DNA of 64,000 bases from positions 62,001 through 126,000 of the forward strand of contig JASBUS010000094.1 in NCBI GenBank assembly GCA_030147745.1, given 5' to 3'. The DNA comes from Alphaproteobacteria bacterium (GTDB taxonomy: Bacteria; Pseudomonadota; Alphaproteobacteria; Micavibrionales; Micavibrionaceae). The notes beneath the pieces were generated by a model that saw nothing but the letters and a program-made list of their open reading frames with translations, had not been told where the DNA came from and did no database searches. Positions 7,956 through 18,321 of this stretch are shown one piece after another (the stretch's first letter is position 1; each line of letters opens with the position of its first letter). The translations under genes and the position numbers were made by a program.

Positions 7956-9776
7956 ATGAGTAAAGAAACGCATAAGTTAGAGCATATCCGCAATTTCGCG
8001 ATTATTGCCCATATTGACCATGGTAAATCCACATTGGCTGACCGCTTGATTCAAACATGCGGCGGGGTCGAAGAACGTGAACTTGAAGAGCAAATGCTCG
8101 ACAACATGGATATTGAGCGCGAACGTGGCATTACGATTAAAGCGCAGACCGTTCGCCTACGCTATACCGCGAAAGACGGTATAGATTATCAATTAAACTT
8201 GATGGACACACCAGGGCATGTGGACTTTGCCTATGAAGTGTCACGCTCTCTTGCCGCGTGTGAAGGTTCAGTCCTTGTGGTCGATTCAACGCAGGGCGTG
8301 GAAGCCCAAACACTTGCTAACGTCTACCAAGCCCTTGATAATGATCACGAGATTGTAACAGCGATTAACAAAATTGACTTACCTGCAGCTGACCCTGAAA
8401 GCGTTAAACGCGAAGTTGAAGATGTCATCGGCCTAGATTGTAGCGAAGCCGTCGAATGTTCAGGTAAAAGTGGTATCGGTATTGATAACTTGCTTGAAGC
8501 GATTGTAAAACAATTGCCACCACCCCGCGAAGGTGATGCCGATGCGCCAACACAAGCCCTGCTTGTTGATAGTTGGTATGATGCTTATTTAGGCGTTGTT
8601 ATTCTGGTCCGTGTTATGCACGGCCATTTAACAAAAGGCCAAAAAGTCAAATTCATGAATACAGGCGCAGAACGTATCATCGACCGCGTGGGTATCTTCA
8701 CCCCTAAACACGTGATTACTGATATTCTCGGTCCTGGTGAAATGGGCTTTATTACCGCGGGTATTAAAGAGATCTCTGAAACACAAGTTGGTGACACAAT
8801 TACGGACTTTAAACGCCCATGCGCAAAAGCCCTTGCAGGCTTTAAACCATCGGTGCCTATGGTTTTCTGTTCTCTCTTCCCTGTTGATAGCTCTGAATTT
8901 GATAAGCTGCGTGACTCGCTCGGTAAACTTGCGCTAAATGATGCGTCTTTGCATTACGAGATGGAATCATCACAAGCCCTTGGCCTTGGTTTCCGCTGTG
9001 GTTTCTTGGGTCTTCTACATATGGAGATTATCCAAGAGCGTTTAGAGCGTGAATTTGACCTAGACCTGATCCCAACAGCGCCGAGCGTGGTTTACCACAT
9101 TTATAAGACAGACGGCACAATGGAAGAACTTTACAATCCTGCAGACATGCCGGATGTCGTTAAGATTGACCATATTGAAGAGCCATGGATTAAGGCGACC
9201 ATTTTGACGCCAGATGAATTTCTGGGCAACTTGTTACAGCTTTGTCAGGAACGCCGCGGTGAACAAATTGACCTCACCTATGCGGGTGGCCGTGCGATGC
9301 TAACTTATCGCTTGCCGCTCAACGAAGTTGTTTTCGACTTTTATGACCGCTTGAAATCAATCTCGCGTGGTTATGCGTCATTTGACTATGAACTTGACGG
9401 CTATGGCGAGAATGATCTGGTTAAAATGGAAATCCGCGTGAACCAAGAGCCTGTTGATGCCTTGGCGATGATTGTTCACCGCAGCGTGACAGAAACACGC
9501 GGCCGCGCCCTTTGTAAGCGCCTGAAAGAACTTATCCCACGCCAGATGTTCAAAATTGCCATTCAAGCGGCGATTGGCGGCAAGGTTATTGCAGCTGAAC
9601 ATTTAAGCGCGCTACGTAAAGACGTCACGGCGAAATGTTATGGCGGTGACGTTAGCCGTAAACGTAAGCTTCTTGAAAAGCAGAAAAAGGGTAAGAAGAA
9701 AATGCGCGAATATGGCAATGTCCAAATTCCACAAAGCGCATTTATCAATGCCCTTAAAATGGGTGATGATCACTAA
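7956..9776 (+). CDS. lepA: Elongation factor 4 (LepA), ribosomal back-translocase GTPase
   Basis: Translational GTPase that acts on stalled or pre-initiating ribosomes. The 606 residues include the G1 motif AHIDHGKS at 18-25, the DTPGH switch II motif, NKID and the LepA-specific C-terminal domain ending in a basic [15 protein letters not shown] segment. Length is typical (about 600). Its stop sits 7 bases before the stop of the convergent chemoreceptor gene, with a shared hairpin covering both ends. No other genes are co-directional, so it is probably monocistronic here. Confidence 0.95.
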   Translation: MSKETHKLEHIRNFAIIAHIDHGKSTLADRLIQTCGGVEERELEEQMLDNMDIERERGITIKAQTVRLRYTAKDGIDYQLNLMDTPGHVDFAYEVSRSLAACEGSVLVVDSTQGVEAQTLANVYQALDNDHEIVTAINKIDLPAADPESVKREVEDVIGLDCSEAVECSGKSGIGIDNLLEAIVKQLPPPREGDADAPTQALLVDSWYDAYLGVVILVRVMHGHLTKGQKVKFMNTGAERIIDRVGIFTPKHVITDILGPGEMGFITAGIKEISETQVGDTITDFKRPCAKALAGFKPSVPMVFCSLFPVDSSEFDKLRDSLGKLALNDASLHYEMESSQALGLGFRCGFLGLLHMEIIQERLEREFDLDLIPTAPSVVYHIYKTDGTMEELYNPADMPDVVKIDHIEEPWIKATILTPDEFLGNLLQLCQERRGEQIDLTYAGGRAMLTYRLPLNEVVFDFYDRLKSISRGYASFDYELDGYGENDLVKMEIRVNQEPVDALAMIVHRSVTETRGRALCKRLKELIPRQMFKIAIQAAIGGKVIAAEHLSALRKDVTAKCYGGDVSRKRKLLEKQKKGKKKMREYGNVQIPQSAFINALKMGDDH

Positions 9777-9808
9777 AACGCGATTAGTCCTGTTGGATAA
9801 TCGCGTTT
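9776..9808. terminator. Hairpin shared by convergent lepA and receptor gene ends
   Basis: A perfect 11-bp stem (AAACGCGATTA pairing with TAATCGCGTTT) with an 11-base loop covers the lepA stop and the last codons of the opposing gene. Short T runs follow on each strand, so it may terminate in both directions, though weakly by T-tract rules. Confidence 0.55.
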
Positions 9809-11475
9809 AGCGACTGCACACCACCTGCAATCATTTGCATTTTTTGTGAAATCTCATTGGTGACGGCCTCTTGCTCATCAATCGCCGCCGCTATGGTTTC
9901 AAGGAACTCACTAAATGATGATGTCCCAGCATCAACGCCGCGCGTTGAATCCACAACTTGATCGACCACACCTTGCATGGTCAAAATCTCGCTTGAGATT
10001 TTATCTGTTGCTTGTGCCGTTTGGTTCGCTAGTGACTTGACCTCACCTGCCACAACAGCAAAGCCTTTACCCGCATCACCGGCGCGGGCGGCCTCAATCG
10101 TCGCATTAAGCGCCAGTAAGTTGACCTGTTCAGAAATATCTAAGATCAGCGATGCAATCCCCTCCATCGCTTTGGTATTTTCCTGCAGCTGCTGTACGAA
10201 GTTATCAACTTGTCGGTTCTTACCGACAATATCGGTTAGCACATGCTGTGAACGCCCCATGCTTTCGGCAATTTCTTTTACCGATGCAAGCATTTGCTCT
10301 GCCCCGCCTGCGACTGTTTGGATATTATCTGTCGTTTCACGGCTTTTATCTGCGGCATCGCGGCGGCGGTTCACTTGGGCTGTTATATCGGTCGCATATT
10401 TCACCACTTTAAAGGGGTTGCCATCCAAATCAAAAATCGGGTTATAACTCGCCTGAATATAAACAGATTTACCGCCTTTGCCGATGCGTTTAAATTCACC
10501 GACGGAGAATTTACCTGCGCGCAGACCATCCCAAAAAGCCTTATATTCTGGTGAATTCTTATAATCTTCTTCAACAAACATGCTATGTTTATGGCCCATC
10601 ACCTCATCGGCGCTATACCCCATAGTTTTGAGGAAGTTTTCATTGGCCTTCAAAATATTGCCATTTAAATCAAACTCAATCACGGCCTGAGACTTACCGA
10701 TCGCGTTAATTTGGCCTTCAAAATCGGCCGAGCGCATACGGTCTGCCGTAATATCCGTTGCGTATTTCACAACGCGGTAGAGTTTTCCATCTTGGTCAAA
10801 AATCGGGTTATAACTAGCACGGATCCAAACCTTCTTCCCGCCTTTACCGATGCGTGGGAATACATCCGCTACAAATTTACCTTCACGCAGTTTTATCCAA
10901 AAATCGGCATATTCCTGACTTTTGGCATATTCTTCAGTGACAAACATCTGGTGATTCTGCCCTTTAATTTCATCAAGGCTATAGCCCATGGTTTTCAAAA
11001 AATTTTCATTCGCGGTGATAATCTGCCCATGTGTATCAAACTCGATCACAGCTTGAGAGCGCTGAATGGCTTCAATCTGCCCTTCAGAATAAGCAGCCTT
11101 CAATCGATCTTTGGTAATGTCCGTGGCTAGCTTGATGACTTTATAAACCTTGCCATGGCTATCAAGCACAGGGCTGTAAGACGCACGCAGCCATACTTCG
11201 TTTTTCTGTTTGTCCCGACGCTTATAAACGCCTGTTGAAAATACGCCTTTGCGTAAATCTTCCCAAAATTGGGCATATTCCTTAGACGCCGCATAAGTTG
11301 GTGTGACAAACATAGAATGATGCTGCCCGACAATCTCGCTCTTCTCATAGCCCATGGTTTTTAGGAAATTTTCATTTGCGTCTTTGATAAAGCCATCTGT
11401 ATCAAAAGTAATCATGGCTAGAGATTTACTTAAAGCATCAAATGCCTGTTTATATTCGATATTGAACATATCCAT
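9784..11475 (-). CDS. Cytoplasmic BdlA-like chemoreceptor with three PAS domains
   Basis: Soluble methyl-accepting-type transducer. The ATG at 11475 has GAGGTGG 6 bases upstream, which I prefer over the GTG inside that site. Three PAS repeats (about residues 10-130, 135-250, 255-370) each carry the pattern ANENFLKTMGY...GQ/GHKHSMFV...ASYNPI...KYATDIT, as in BdlA-type receptors. The C-terminal signalling tip has the classic [19 protein letters not shown] and [18 protein letters not shown]. There is no membrane segment or HAMP domain. It lies downstream of a full-length paralogue. PAS ligand (haem, flavin or none) cannot be told from sequence. Confidence 0.88.
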   Translation of the reverse strand: MDMFNIEYKQAFDALSKSLAMITFDTDGFIKDANENFLKTMGYEKSEIVGQHHSMFVTPTYAASKEYAQFWEDLRKGVFSTGVYKRRDKQKNEVWLRASYSPVLDSHGKVYKVIKLATDITKDRLKAAYSEGQIEAIQRSQAVIEFDTHGQIITANENFLKTMGYSLDEIKGQNHQMFVTEEYAKSQEYADFWIKLREGKFVADVFPRIGKGGKKVWIRASYNPIFDQDGKLYRVVKYATDITADRMRSADFEGQINAIGKSQAVIEFDLNGNILKANENFLKTMGYSADEVMGHKHSMFVEEDYKNSPEYKAFWDGLRAGKFSVGEFKRIGKGGKSVYIQASYNPIFDLDGNPFKVVKYATDITAQVNRRRDAADKSRETTDNIQTVAGGAEQMLASVKEIAESMGRSQHVLTDIVGKNRQVDNFVQQLQENTKAMEGIASLILDISEQVNLLALNATIEAARAGDAGKGFAVVAGEVKSLANQTAQATDKISSEILTMQGVVDQVVDSTRGVDAGTSSFSEFLETIAAAIDEQEAVTNEISQKMQMIAGGVQSLNAIIQQD

Positions 11476-11655
11476 TAAAACCACCTCGAAAAATATAAAT
11501 AATAAAAAAACTTAAAATATAAAAATACAATATTTATACATAATAGCATGGTTTTTGGATCACTTGGTATATAAATATAATCAAATGATCATATACAAAG
11601 ACCCCAAATACACACAAAGGCATGTATTTAGGGCATTTGTGAAAGAAAAAAATTT

Positions 11656-13362
11656 TTATTTAGATGAACCGACCATCTGAATGATTTCATCAAGGCTTTG
11701 GACGCCTTGGGCAATCACCTGCATTTTTTGCGAAATTTCACCGGTAACCGCTTCTTGCTCCTCAATCGCGGCGGCAATGGTTTCAACGGATTCGCCAACG
11801 GCGGCCGTCCCCGCACTAATCGCTTGTGAACTTTGCACAACCTTACCGACTATATTTTGGATATTGGTGATTTCCGTTGTGATACGGTCGGTTGCTGCCG
11901 CCGTTTGGTTGGCGAGGGATTTAACCTCTCCCGCTACAACAGCGAAGCCTTTACCAGCCTCCCCCGCGCGCGCAGCCTCAATCGTTGCGTTCAGTGCCAG
12001 CAAATTCACTTGTTCAGAAATATCACGAATAAGCGCGACGATGTCTTCCATCGATTTGGTGTTATTCTGCAATTCACCGACATAATGATTGGCTTCGTCA
12101 TTTTGCTGTACAATATCACCAATTGCGGTTTGCGAGCGCTGCATATTCATCGCGATTTCTTTGACGGACGCGAGCATTTCTTCCGCTGCGCCTGCGACGG
12201 TTTGAATATTCGCACTAGTCTCATTACTTCTGTCGGCAGCTTCTTTGCGCAGCTGAACTTGCTGTGTAATATCACTTGCATATTTAACGACTTTATATGG
12301 CTTGCCATTCATATCAAAAATCGGGTTATAACTCGCTTGGATATAAATTTCCTTACCGCATTTCGCGATACGTTTATATTCACCAACTGAATATTTACCC
12401 GCACGCAAATCTTCCCAGAAGGCTTTATATTCGGGCGTTGACGTATGTTCTTTTTCGACAAATATGCCATGATGCTGTCCAACGATATCGTTCAGGTCAT
12501 GGCCGAGCGCATCAAGGAAGTTTTCATTCGCATTGACTACTGTACCGTCGAGATTAAACTCAATAACAGCTTGCGAGCGCCCTATTGCCTCAATCTGCCC
12601 TTTAAAATAAGCGGAGCGCAATTTGTCTTTGGTCACATCGGTTGCATATTTCACCACGCGGTAAAGCTTACCATTCATATCATATATTGGGTTATAACAG
12701 GCCTGAATCCATACTTCTTTGCCTTCACGGCCATAGCGTTTAAAGACATCTGATGTATAATTCCCTGCGCGCAGGCCATTCCAGAACTCCACATATTCAT
12801 GGCTTTGTGCATATTGCTTATCAACAAACATCTGGTGATGCTGCCCCATGATATCCTCAAGCTCATAGCCCATGGTATTTAAGAAATTATCATTGGCATT
12901 GAGAATATTGCCCTGCGGATCAAATTCAATCACAGCTAGCGAGCGATGAATGGCGCTTAACTGCCCACTATTATAGGCACTGGTTAATCTATCCGCTGTA
13001 ATGTCAGAGGCAAGCTTCACCACTTTCGTGATGTTACCGTTTTTATCGGTCACTGGGTTATAACTTGCACTGAGCCAAATTTCTCGGCCACCTTTGGCAA
13101 AGCGTTTATAGACCCCCGTTGAGAAAGTTCCATTTTTCAGCTCTTGCCAAAAGCGTTTATAATCCGGCGAGTATTTATATTCATTATCCACGAATAAGGA
13201 ATGATGCTGCCCGATAATTTCGTCTTTATTATAGCCCATCGTATTCAAGAATAGATTATTGGCATTTTCAATGACACCGTCTGGTGTAAATTCGATAACT
13301 GCTTGTGATTTATGAATCGCATTAAGAACGGCATTGTCCTGCCGTGGTGACAATAACTTCAT
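11656..13362 (-). CDS. Cytoplasmic BdlA-like chemoreceptor, tandem paralogue
   Basis: 568-residue paralogue of the neighbouring receptor with the same layout: three PAS repeats followed by a methyl-accepting signalling domain. GAGGGG precedes the ATG at 13362. The three PAS units repeat the ANxxFLNTMGY, GQHHxxFV and YNPI(F/Y)D motifs; the first PAS differs most between the two receptors. The signalling tip ([21 protein letters not shown]) is intact. The 170-base AT-rich gap to the next receptor could hold a separate promoter. A role in taxis or biofilm dispersal is inferred from BdlA and Aer-type relatives only. Confidence 0.88.
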   Translation of the reverse strand: MKLLSPRQDNAVLNAIHKSQAVIEFTPDGVIENANNLFLNTMGYNKDEIIGQHHSLFVDNEYKYSPDYKRFWQELKNGTFSTGVYKRFAKGGREIWLSASYNPVTDKNGNITKVVKLASDITADRLTSAYNSGQLSAIHRSLAVIEFDPQGNILNANDNFLNTMGYELEDIMGQHHQMFVDKQYAQSHEYVEFWNGLRAGNYTSDVFKRYGREGKEVWIQACYNPIYDMNGKLYRVVKYATDVTKDKLRSAYFKGQIEAIGRSQAVIEFNLDGTVVNANENFLDALGHDLNDIVGQHHGIFVEKEHTSTPEYKAFWEDLRAGKYSVGEYKRIAKCGKEIYIQASYNPIFDMNGKPYKVVKYASDITQQVQLRKEAADRSNETSANIQTVAGAAEEMLASVKEIAMNMQRSQTAIGDIVQQNDEANHYVGELQNNTKSMEDIVALIRDISEQVNLLALNATIEAARAGEAGKGFAVVAGEVKSLANQTAAATDRITTEITNIQNIVGKVVQSSQAISAGTAAVGESVETIAAAIEEQEAVTGEISQKMQVIAQGVQSLDEIIQMVGSSK

Positions 13363-13602
13363 ATTTTCCCCTCGCCATAAATATGGTGTTCACACTGATT
13401 TAAATACTACCCTTGATCATATAATCATACGCCTTTTGATACACACTTTCAAGTTTCATATTCACGTATGGGGCAACCTATAGGTTTATCAGCATCACCA
13501 AATTATGCAGCGCAACAACTTTAGTCATTGTAATCATTAAATTATTATGTTAAATGTTTAGCCCTTATTAAAAATAAAAAAAATTTATGCAGGGCCGATA
13601 TC

Positions 13603-14703
13603 ATGAAACATAATTTAAAAGCGATCTTACTTACAACATCTATGATCAGTGGCGTAGCATTAGCCGATGCCCCAGAGCCCAGCATTTTCAATCAAGCTGA
13701 TTATGCAAGTCAGTTACAAGCAGGCTATCAAGGCCATTCAGCGCGCTGGTTCTGGTCGGTATCTGCACAAGCCACACAGCGCCAAAAACCCGCCAATCGA
13801 TATGTTGATTACAGCCATGTAAATGTACAAGGCACGCATTTCTCGAATACTGTATTCTCGGTTATTCCACTCCTTGGCCCATCCATTGAGAAAAGCGTGG
13901 ATCGCGCCATTAATCGACGCCTTACGAGAACCGCTGAATATATCGCCACAAGCGACAAATATGATCGCATCATGCGTGAATTAGAACTTTACCAAGCTAT
14001 CAGCGCAGAAACACAGATGGATATAAGCGCGATTCAATCTGATATTGAAGATTCGCTCTATTATTACATGGATCAGCTTGGTCATTTTGATGAAGAACGC
14101 TACGGCCGTACAATGCATCGCTATGATACGCTTTCACCCGTTAATCATAGCGCCTTTAATGACGTTAATTCAGTGCTCAGCTATTTTGCTTATGCACGCC
14201 ATTTACCGGGCATGAAATTGCGTGGTGAAGTTGGCTATAAAAAAGAAAATTTCGAATGGCGTATTGGCGGACAGAAACACAAAGCCACGGAAAGCTCATT
14301 TTCAAATGAGCGTCAGGAGCGCCAAAGCCTTTACAGCACTATGGATTGGGACATATCCGCCCGCTTTAACTATATGAATTATTACGTCGATGAAACGATG
14401 CAAAACTTCCTTAGCGTCAAAGACCTTGATCATGCGCGTAAGTCTGAATATCACCGTTTAAGTTATCGCTTTAACGAAGATACTGCCCTTTATGTTGGGC
14501 ACGGCCTGCATAAAGATGATGTCTTTGGTAAAGCGTCATATAACCATATAGGTGTACAGTCTTGTGACGATATGATTGAAGGCTTAAAAATTTGCGGCAA
14601 TATCCGTTACGAGCGCGCAGATGTTCAGCAAGACGTCCTACATGACATGAATGGTCAACATTCAGGTGTCGGCGCGACATTAAACCTCAATTACCGTTTC
14701 TAA
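13603..14703 (+). CDS. Probable outer-membrane protein of unknown function (366 aa)
   Basis: A signal peptide (MKHNLKAILLTTSMISGVALA) leads into a protein whose second half (about 200-366) is rich in alternating aromatic residues and ends in Asn-Tyr-Arg-Phe, the terminal-Phe signature of beta-barrel insertion. The first half contains a helical stretch (about 85-165) with many charged residues. Two Cys (QSCDDMIEGLKICG) lie near the C-terminus and could form a disulphide. The gene stands alone, divergent from the PAS receptors. I recognise no family. Confidence 0.6.
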   Translation: MKHNLKAILLTTSMISGVALADAPEPSIFNQADYASQLQAGYQGHSARWFWSVSAQATQRQKPANRYVDYSHVNVQGTHFSNTVFSVIPLLGPSIEKSVDRAINRRLTRTAEYIATSDKYDRIMRELELYQAISAETQMDISAIQSDIEDSLYYYMDQLGHFDEERYGRTMHRYDTLSPVNHSAFNDVNSVLSYFAYARHLPGMKLRGEVGYKKENFEWRIGGQKHKATESSFSNERQERQSLYSTMDWDISARFNYMNYYVDETMQNFLSVKDLDHARKSEYHRLSYRFNEDTALYVGHGLHKDDVFGKASYNHIGVQSCDDMIEGLKICGNIRYERADVQQDVLHDMNGQHSGVGATLNLNYRF

Positions 14704-14726
14704 ACACAAGTAAGGTGTTGATGAGT

Positions 14727-14748
14727 TTCAGCAAAGTTTGTTGCTGAA
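14727..14748. other. Hairpin downstream of the outer-membrane gene
   Basis: A perfect 8-bp stem (TTCAGCAA pairing with TTGCTGAA) with a 6-base loop lies 24 bases after the stop. It lacks a T run, so it is either a factor-dependent end or a 3' stabilising structure. Confidence 0.4.
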
Positions 14749-14818
14749 CTGGTCATGGCTTTTGCATGCATATAAAATATATTCCAGAAACTAAAAATAA
14801 AAAAATAGGAGTATATCT

Positions 14819-15142
14819 ATGGCGAGCATGCCGAATATTCAATTCCCTGAAGTTTTCCAAAATTTACCGGCGTTTCAATGTCGTTTTGATGCCTTCCAAA
14901 TGAAGGGCGAAAATTGCAAAATCCTTTTTGCGACTTACCCTGCAGGCACCGATATTGAACCACACACACATGATACATTTAACTGGGGCATCATTACCCG
15001 CGGCGCAATGCATTTGACTGTTGACGGTGTTGAGAAAACTTACAATGTTGGTGAATGGTTTAATGTCCCGTTAGAAGCCGTCCATAGTGCGCGCTGTGAC
15101 GATGCCACCGAAGTGATTGAGTTTTGGTTCAAGCCAGAATAA
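14819..15142 (+). CDS. Small cupin-domain protein
   Basis: A single-cupin protein of 107 residues. Cupin motif 1 is seen as G-x(4)-PHTHDTFNWGII-x-G (about 40-60), with His residues expected to bind a metal. Motif 2 is GEWFNVPLEAVHSARC (about 77-92) with its His. The ATG has GGAG at an appropriate distance. Such small cupins include sensors, isomerases and dioxygenase-like proteins, and the substrate cannot be given. It stands as a single gene with about 70 bases before the next start, which has its own promoter candidate. Confidence 0.8.
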   Translation: MASMPNIQFPEVFQNLPAFQCRFDAFQMKGENCKILFATYPAGTDIEPHTHDTFNWGIITRGAMHLTVDGVEKTYNVGEWFNVPLEAVHSARCDDATEVIEFWFKPE

Positions 15143-15153
15143 GCACAAAAATA

Positions 15154-15182
15154 TTGACATAATTATCACGCCTATTTAATGT
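15154..15182 (+). promoter_or_regulatory. Sigma-70-type promoter candidate
   Basis: A consensus -35 TTGACA is followed after 17 bases by TAATGT, about 30 bases before the gene at 15213. The -10 box is a moderate match, and TTTAAT two bases earlier is an alternative. Confidence 0.4.
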
Positions 15183-15212
15183 GTTTTTTCTAATAAAAAA
15201 AGGAAAAGACAG

Positions 15213-15842
15213 ATGGGATTATTTGATCGTTTAAAAGATGCTGTGCGCGAAAGCTTTGCTCCGCTTGAGGAGCCAAAAGCCAATAGCCTTGATATCGAAA
15301 GCCTAAACGGTCAATTACAAGAAGCCAAAGCCCTTGGTTTTTGTATCACACATTTATGCCTTGATGGTGATTTAGACATCGAACAAATCAAAGCGGCGTT
15401 TTGTCCATCGCTTATTCATACCGCCCGTATGATTTATATGAATGACTTTGACGCCGAAGGTTTAAGCATTGAAGACATGCAAAACGCCCTGCGCCATGAA
15501 TGGCTGCTCCATTATGGTGAGGCGATCTTCATCCAAAAATCGCAGCAATATGGCCTTGGTACGGATACAGCGCTTACTGATTACAGCTTTGATGTGATCG
15601 ACGCGATTGATGAAGAACTAAATGACAAGAATAAAGTCATGTTTGATATGTTTTGTAGCTTCATGGGATACCGCAATGGTGAAATGCACCCACAGCGCAT
15701 GATTGACTGTGTTGACTACGCCATCGAAAACGGCCTTAGCGACACACGTGAATTAACCCATTGGTTCCCTGTCGCCAATGCGATGATTGATGATATTGAT
15801 CCACCTGCGCAGCAAAAGACGGTTGCACCCAACGCCCCATAA
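15213..15842 (+). CDS. Unknown soluble protein (209 aa)
   Basis: The ATG follows an AAAGGAAAAG ribosome site. The protein is acidic and predicted mostly helical, with no signal peptide or membrane segment, and ends in a Pro/Gln/Ala-rich tail. Motifs such as WLLHYGEAIFIQ and FCSFMGYRNGEMHPQRM are visible but I cannot link them to a family. It is 15 bases upstream of the DUF455 gene and may be co-transcribed with it. Confidence 0.6.
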   Translation: MGLFDRLKDAVRESFAPLEEPKANSLDIESLNGQLQEAKALGFCITHLCLDGDLDIEQIKAAFCPSLIHTARMIYMNDFDAEGLSIEDMQNALRHEWLLHYGEAIFIQKSQQYGLGTDTALTDYSFDVIDAIDEELNDKNKVMFDMFCSFMGYRNGEMHPQRMIDCVDYAIENGLSDTRELTHWFPVANAMIDDIDPPAQQKTVAPNAP

Positions 15843-15857
15843 CGCTATATAGGCGGC

Positions 15858-16685
15858 ATGGATAAAATTGACCTGACATATTGCGCCTGCAAAGTTCTAC
15901 GCACAGATAATGCCGAAGAAAAGGCGCGCTTAACACGCCAATTTAGCGCCGAGATTTTGGCGGCGCCTGAACGCGTTATGATCGGCAGTGAACAGCCTGA
16001 CCTGCGCCCTGCCCGTCCTGCTAAGCCCGAATTACTCGCCCCTGGTAAAATGACCCGCCGCCGCAATGCAGGGTCAACCAAAACCAAAATCACTTTACTG
16101 CACGCGATCGCGCATATTGAATTAAACGCCATAGACCTTGCATGGGATATGATTGCCCGCTTCGCCCCACTCTATAGCGCCAATTCAGATGAATTTAGCC
16201 TACCGCTCGATTTCTTTATGGATTGGTTTAGCGTCGCCGCAGATGAAGCCAAGCATTTCCTGCTGCTGAATGATTATCTAAAAACATTCGACGTCAGCTA
16301 TGGTGATTTTCCCGCCCATGACGGACTGTGGGAAGCCGCAGAAAAAACGCATCACGACCTTGCCGCGCGCCTTGCCGTTGTGCCTATGGTGTTAGAAGCC
16401 CGCGGGTTAGATGTCACACCACAGATGATCGACAACTTCACCGCGCAGGGGGATGACGATACGGTTGCTATCCTGAAAATCATTTTAGAAGAGGAAGTCA
16501 ATCACGTCCGTATTGGCCGCGTCTGGTTTGAATATTTCTGCAATACTCATGGCCATGACATCGAAAGCCACTGGCAGCATTTAGTGCGCGAATATTTCCA
16601 CGGCAAATTAAAACGCCCTTTTAATCATGATGACCGTTTCAAAGCCGGCATGATCCGCGATTGGTATGAACCGCTCGCCGATTAA
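15858..16685 (+). CDS. DUF455 family ferritin-like protein
   Basis: The 275-residue protein belongs to the DUF455 family of ferritin-like four-helix proteins. Carboxylate/His motifs expected to bind a di-metal centre are visible: HAIAHIELNAIDLAWD (about 78-93), ADEAKHFLLL (about 130-139) and EEEVNHVRIG (about 213-222). Family members are often found near tRNA-modifying or oxidative-metabolism genes, and the reaction is not established. The start at 15858 gives a normal family length. It shares direction and a short gap with the upstream unknown gene. Confidence 0.85.
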   Translation: MDKIDLTYCACKVLRTDNAEEKARLTRQFSAEILAAPERVMIGSEQPDLRPARPAKPELLAPGKMTRRRNAGSTKTKITLLHAIAHIELNAIDLAWDMIARFAPLYSANSDEFSLPLDFFMDWFSVAADEAKHFLLLNDYLKTFDVSYGDFPAHDGLWEAAEKTHHDLAARLAVVPMVLEARGLDVTPQMIDNFTAQGDDDTVAILKIILEEEVNHVRIGRVWFEYFCNTHGHDIESHWQHLVREYFHGKLKRPFNHDDRFKAGMIRDWYEPLAD

Positions 16686-16727
16686 TATAAAAGCGGTTAG
16701 CGAGTTGGGGACAAGAATAGACAGCCC

Positions 16728-16751
16728 TTGACCGCAATGCTAGGCTAGCTC
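16728..16751 (+). promoter_or_regulatory. Alphaproteobacterial-type promoter candidate for rocD
   Basis: TTGACCG followed after 9 bases by GCTAGCTC resembles the Caulobacter housekeeping pattern (TTGACGS, short spacer, GCTANAWC). It sits about 30 bases before the rocD start. The spacer is one base shorter than the usual range. Confidence 0.35.
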
Positions 16752-16783
16752 CAGATCATAATGAATAAAAGGGAGCGTCACTC

Positions 16784-18007
16784 ATGAAAACGCAAGATTA
16801 TATTTCACGCGAAGAACAATATTTGGCTTATAACTACCACCCTCTTCCTGTTGTATTAAACAAGGCCGAGGGCGTTTGGTTATGGGATGTTGAAGGAAAT
16901 AAATATCTCGACTTCCTCAGCGCCTATAGTGCAGTGAGTGCAGGCCATGTTAACCCACGTTTGAAACAGGCCTTGATTGACCAATTAAACACATTGGATG
17001 TGCCTAGCCGCGCTTTCTATACCGATAAACTCGGCCTATTTGCGGAAAAGCTTTGCAAAATTACTGGTATGGATAAGATGCTGCCGATGAATACAGGCGC
17101 GGAAGCTGTTGAAACCGCGATTAAAGCGGCGCGCCGTTGGGGTTACACAAAAAAGAACATCCCACAAGACCAAGCGAAAATTTTGGTGTCTTCAGGTAAC
17201 TTCCACGGCCGCACAACCACGGTTGTCGGTTTCTCATCCGAAGACGAATATAAAGAAAATTTCGGCCCATTTGATGGCGGCTTTGAAATTGTGCCATTTG
17301 GTGATTTAGATGCCTTTGAAAAAGCCGCATCAAACCCGAATGTTTGCGCCTATATTACCGAACCTATGCAAGGTGAAGCGGGCATCATCATTCCACCGAA
17401 AGGTTGGTTGAAGTCTGTTCAGGCGATTTGTAAGAAACATAATGTCTTGTTGATCTGTGATGAGATTCAATCTGGCATTGGCCGCACAGGCAAAAACTTT
17501 GCCTTCCAACATGAGATTGATAAGCCAGATGGCCTTATCCTTGGAAAAGCGCTTGGAGGTGGGATTTATCCTGTATCGGCCTTCCTTGCCCGCGCTGATG
17601 TGATGGATGTGTTTAACCCAGGTTCACATGGCTCAACCTTCGGCGGCAACCCAATTGCGGCGGCGATTGGTATTGAGGCGCTTGATATCCTTATTGAAGA
17701 TAAGCTCGCAGAGCGTAGCGCAGAACTTGGCGCCTACACAATGGATAAAATCCGTGCGATGAACAGCCCGCTTATTCAAGACTTACGTGGCGCTGGGCTG
17801 TGGATTGGTATTGATATTGACCCTGCACGCGCATCTGCACGCGATGTGTGTGAAGAACTTAAAACACGTGGCCTGCTCTGCAAAGAAACACATGAAACCG
17901 TTGTGCGTCTTGCCCCGCCGTTAACCATCACGAAAGAGGAAATCGATTGGGCTCTTGTGCAAATTCAAGATGTCCTAAAATTGATGGAACAAAAAGCCGC
18001 TGCTTAA
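16784..18007 (+). CDS. rocD: Ornithine aminotransferase
   Basis: Converts ornithine and 2-oxoglutarate to glutamate semialdehyde and glutamate, using PLP. The 407 residues show the class III aminotransferase features: the GAEAVETAIKAAR cofactor phosphate site, CDEIQSGIGRTG with the Asp that contacts the pyridine nitrogen, and LGKALGGG with the Schiff-base Lys (about 254). GGGAG is the ribosome site. The N-terminus (YLAYNYHPLPVVLNKAEGVW) is characteristic of ornithine aminotransferase rather than acetylornithine aminotransferase. No arginase or proC gene is adjacent. Confidence 0.9.
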   Translation: MKTQDYISREEQYLAYNYHPLPVVLNKAEGVWLWDVEGNKYLDFLSAYSAVSAGHVNPRLKQALIDQLNTLDVPSRAFYTDKLGLFAEKLCKITGMDKMLPMNTGAEAVETAIKAARRWGYTKKNIPQDQAKILVSSGNFHGRTTTVVGFSSEDEYKENFGPFDGGFEIVPFGDLDAFEKAASNPNVCAYITEPMQGEAGIIIPPKGWLKSVQAICKKHNVLLICDEIQSGIGRTGKNFAFQHEIDKPDGLILGKALGGGIYPVSAFLARADVMDVFNPGSHGSTFGGNPIAAAIGIEALDILIEDKLAERSAELGAYTMDKIRAMNSPLIQDLRGAGLWIGIDIDPARASARDVCEELKTRGLLCKETHETVVRLAPPLTITKEEIDWALVQIQDVLKLMEQKAAA

Positions 18008-18130
18008 CCGTAAAGCCTCATCCTGCTTGAAGTTAGCTTACGACTAGGCATACGGCGCGCAGCCTAGCCGCGCTAGGTAAGCAACGCATAACGATGTCTC
18101 AAGACAAAATAAAATGAGCCCCAAAAAGTC

Positions 18131-18245
18131 CGCAAGTGGAGTTGGGGAAGCTCCACTTGCGTGTGTGAGGGCTATATAGAATAGCCTAAGGGTAGTGTGG
18201 GTTTCACTTCCTTCAAAACCTTCGTTTTAAAGGAGGTCTACTCAC
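18131..18245 (+). ncRNA. Candidate structured RNA in the rocD-mdh gap
   Basis: The 367-base gap holds a dense set of inverted repeats. A perfect 11-bp hairpin (CGCAAGTGGAG/CTCCACTTGCG, 18131-18161) is followed by a closing helix TGTGAG (18164-18169) with CTCACA (18240-18245). Inside it lie GGCTAT/ATAGCC and a long hairpin around AAAAC-CTTC-GTTTT, extendable to about 13 pairs with one mismatch. Upstream, CTAGGC/GCCTAG lies inside GCTTAC/GTAAGC. It does not show the hallmark motifs of tmRNA, RNase P or 4.5S RNA. On the minus strand the first hairpin is followed by GACTTTTT, so strand is uncertain. Confidence 0.35.
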
Positions 18246-18321
18246 AATTTACATGGTCACGTAAACATCACTGCAAATTGCTTTCGTATCCTTTATACGG
18301 ATCAAATTAGCTTTGGATCAT

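Noticed and set aside
11485-11655. Weak inverted repeat CACAAA/TTTGTG between the two receptors as a terminator
   Set aside because: On the relevant minus strand the T-rich part precedes the stem rather than following it.
14750-14775. Possible sigma-54 site before the cupin gene
   Set aside because: GG and GC are 11 or 9 bases apart, not the required 10.
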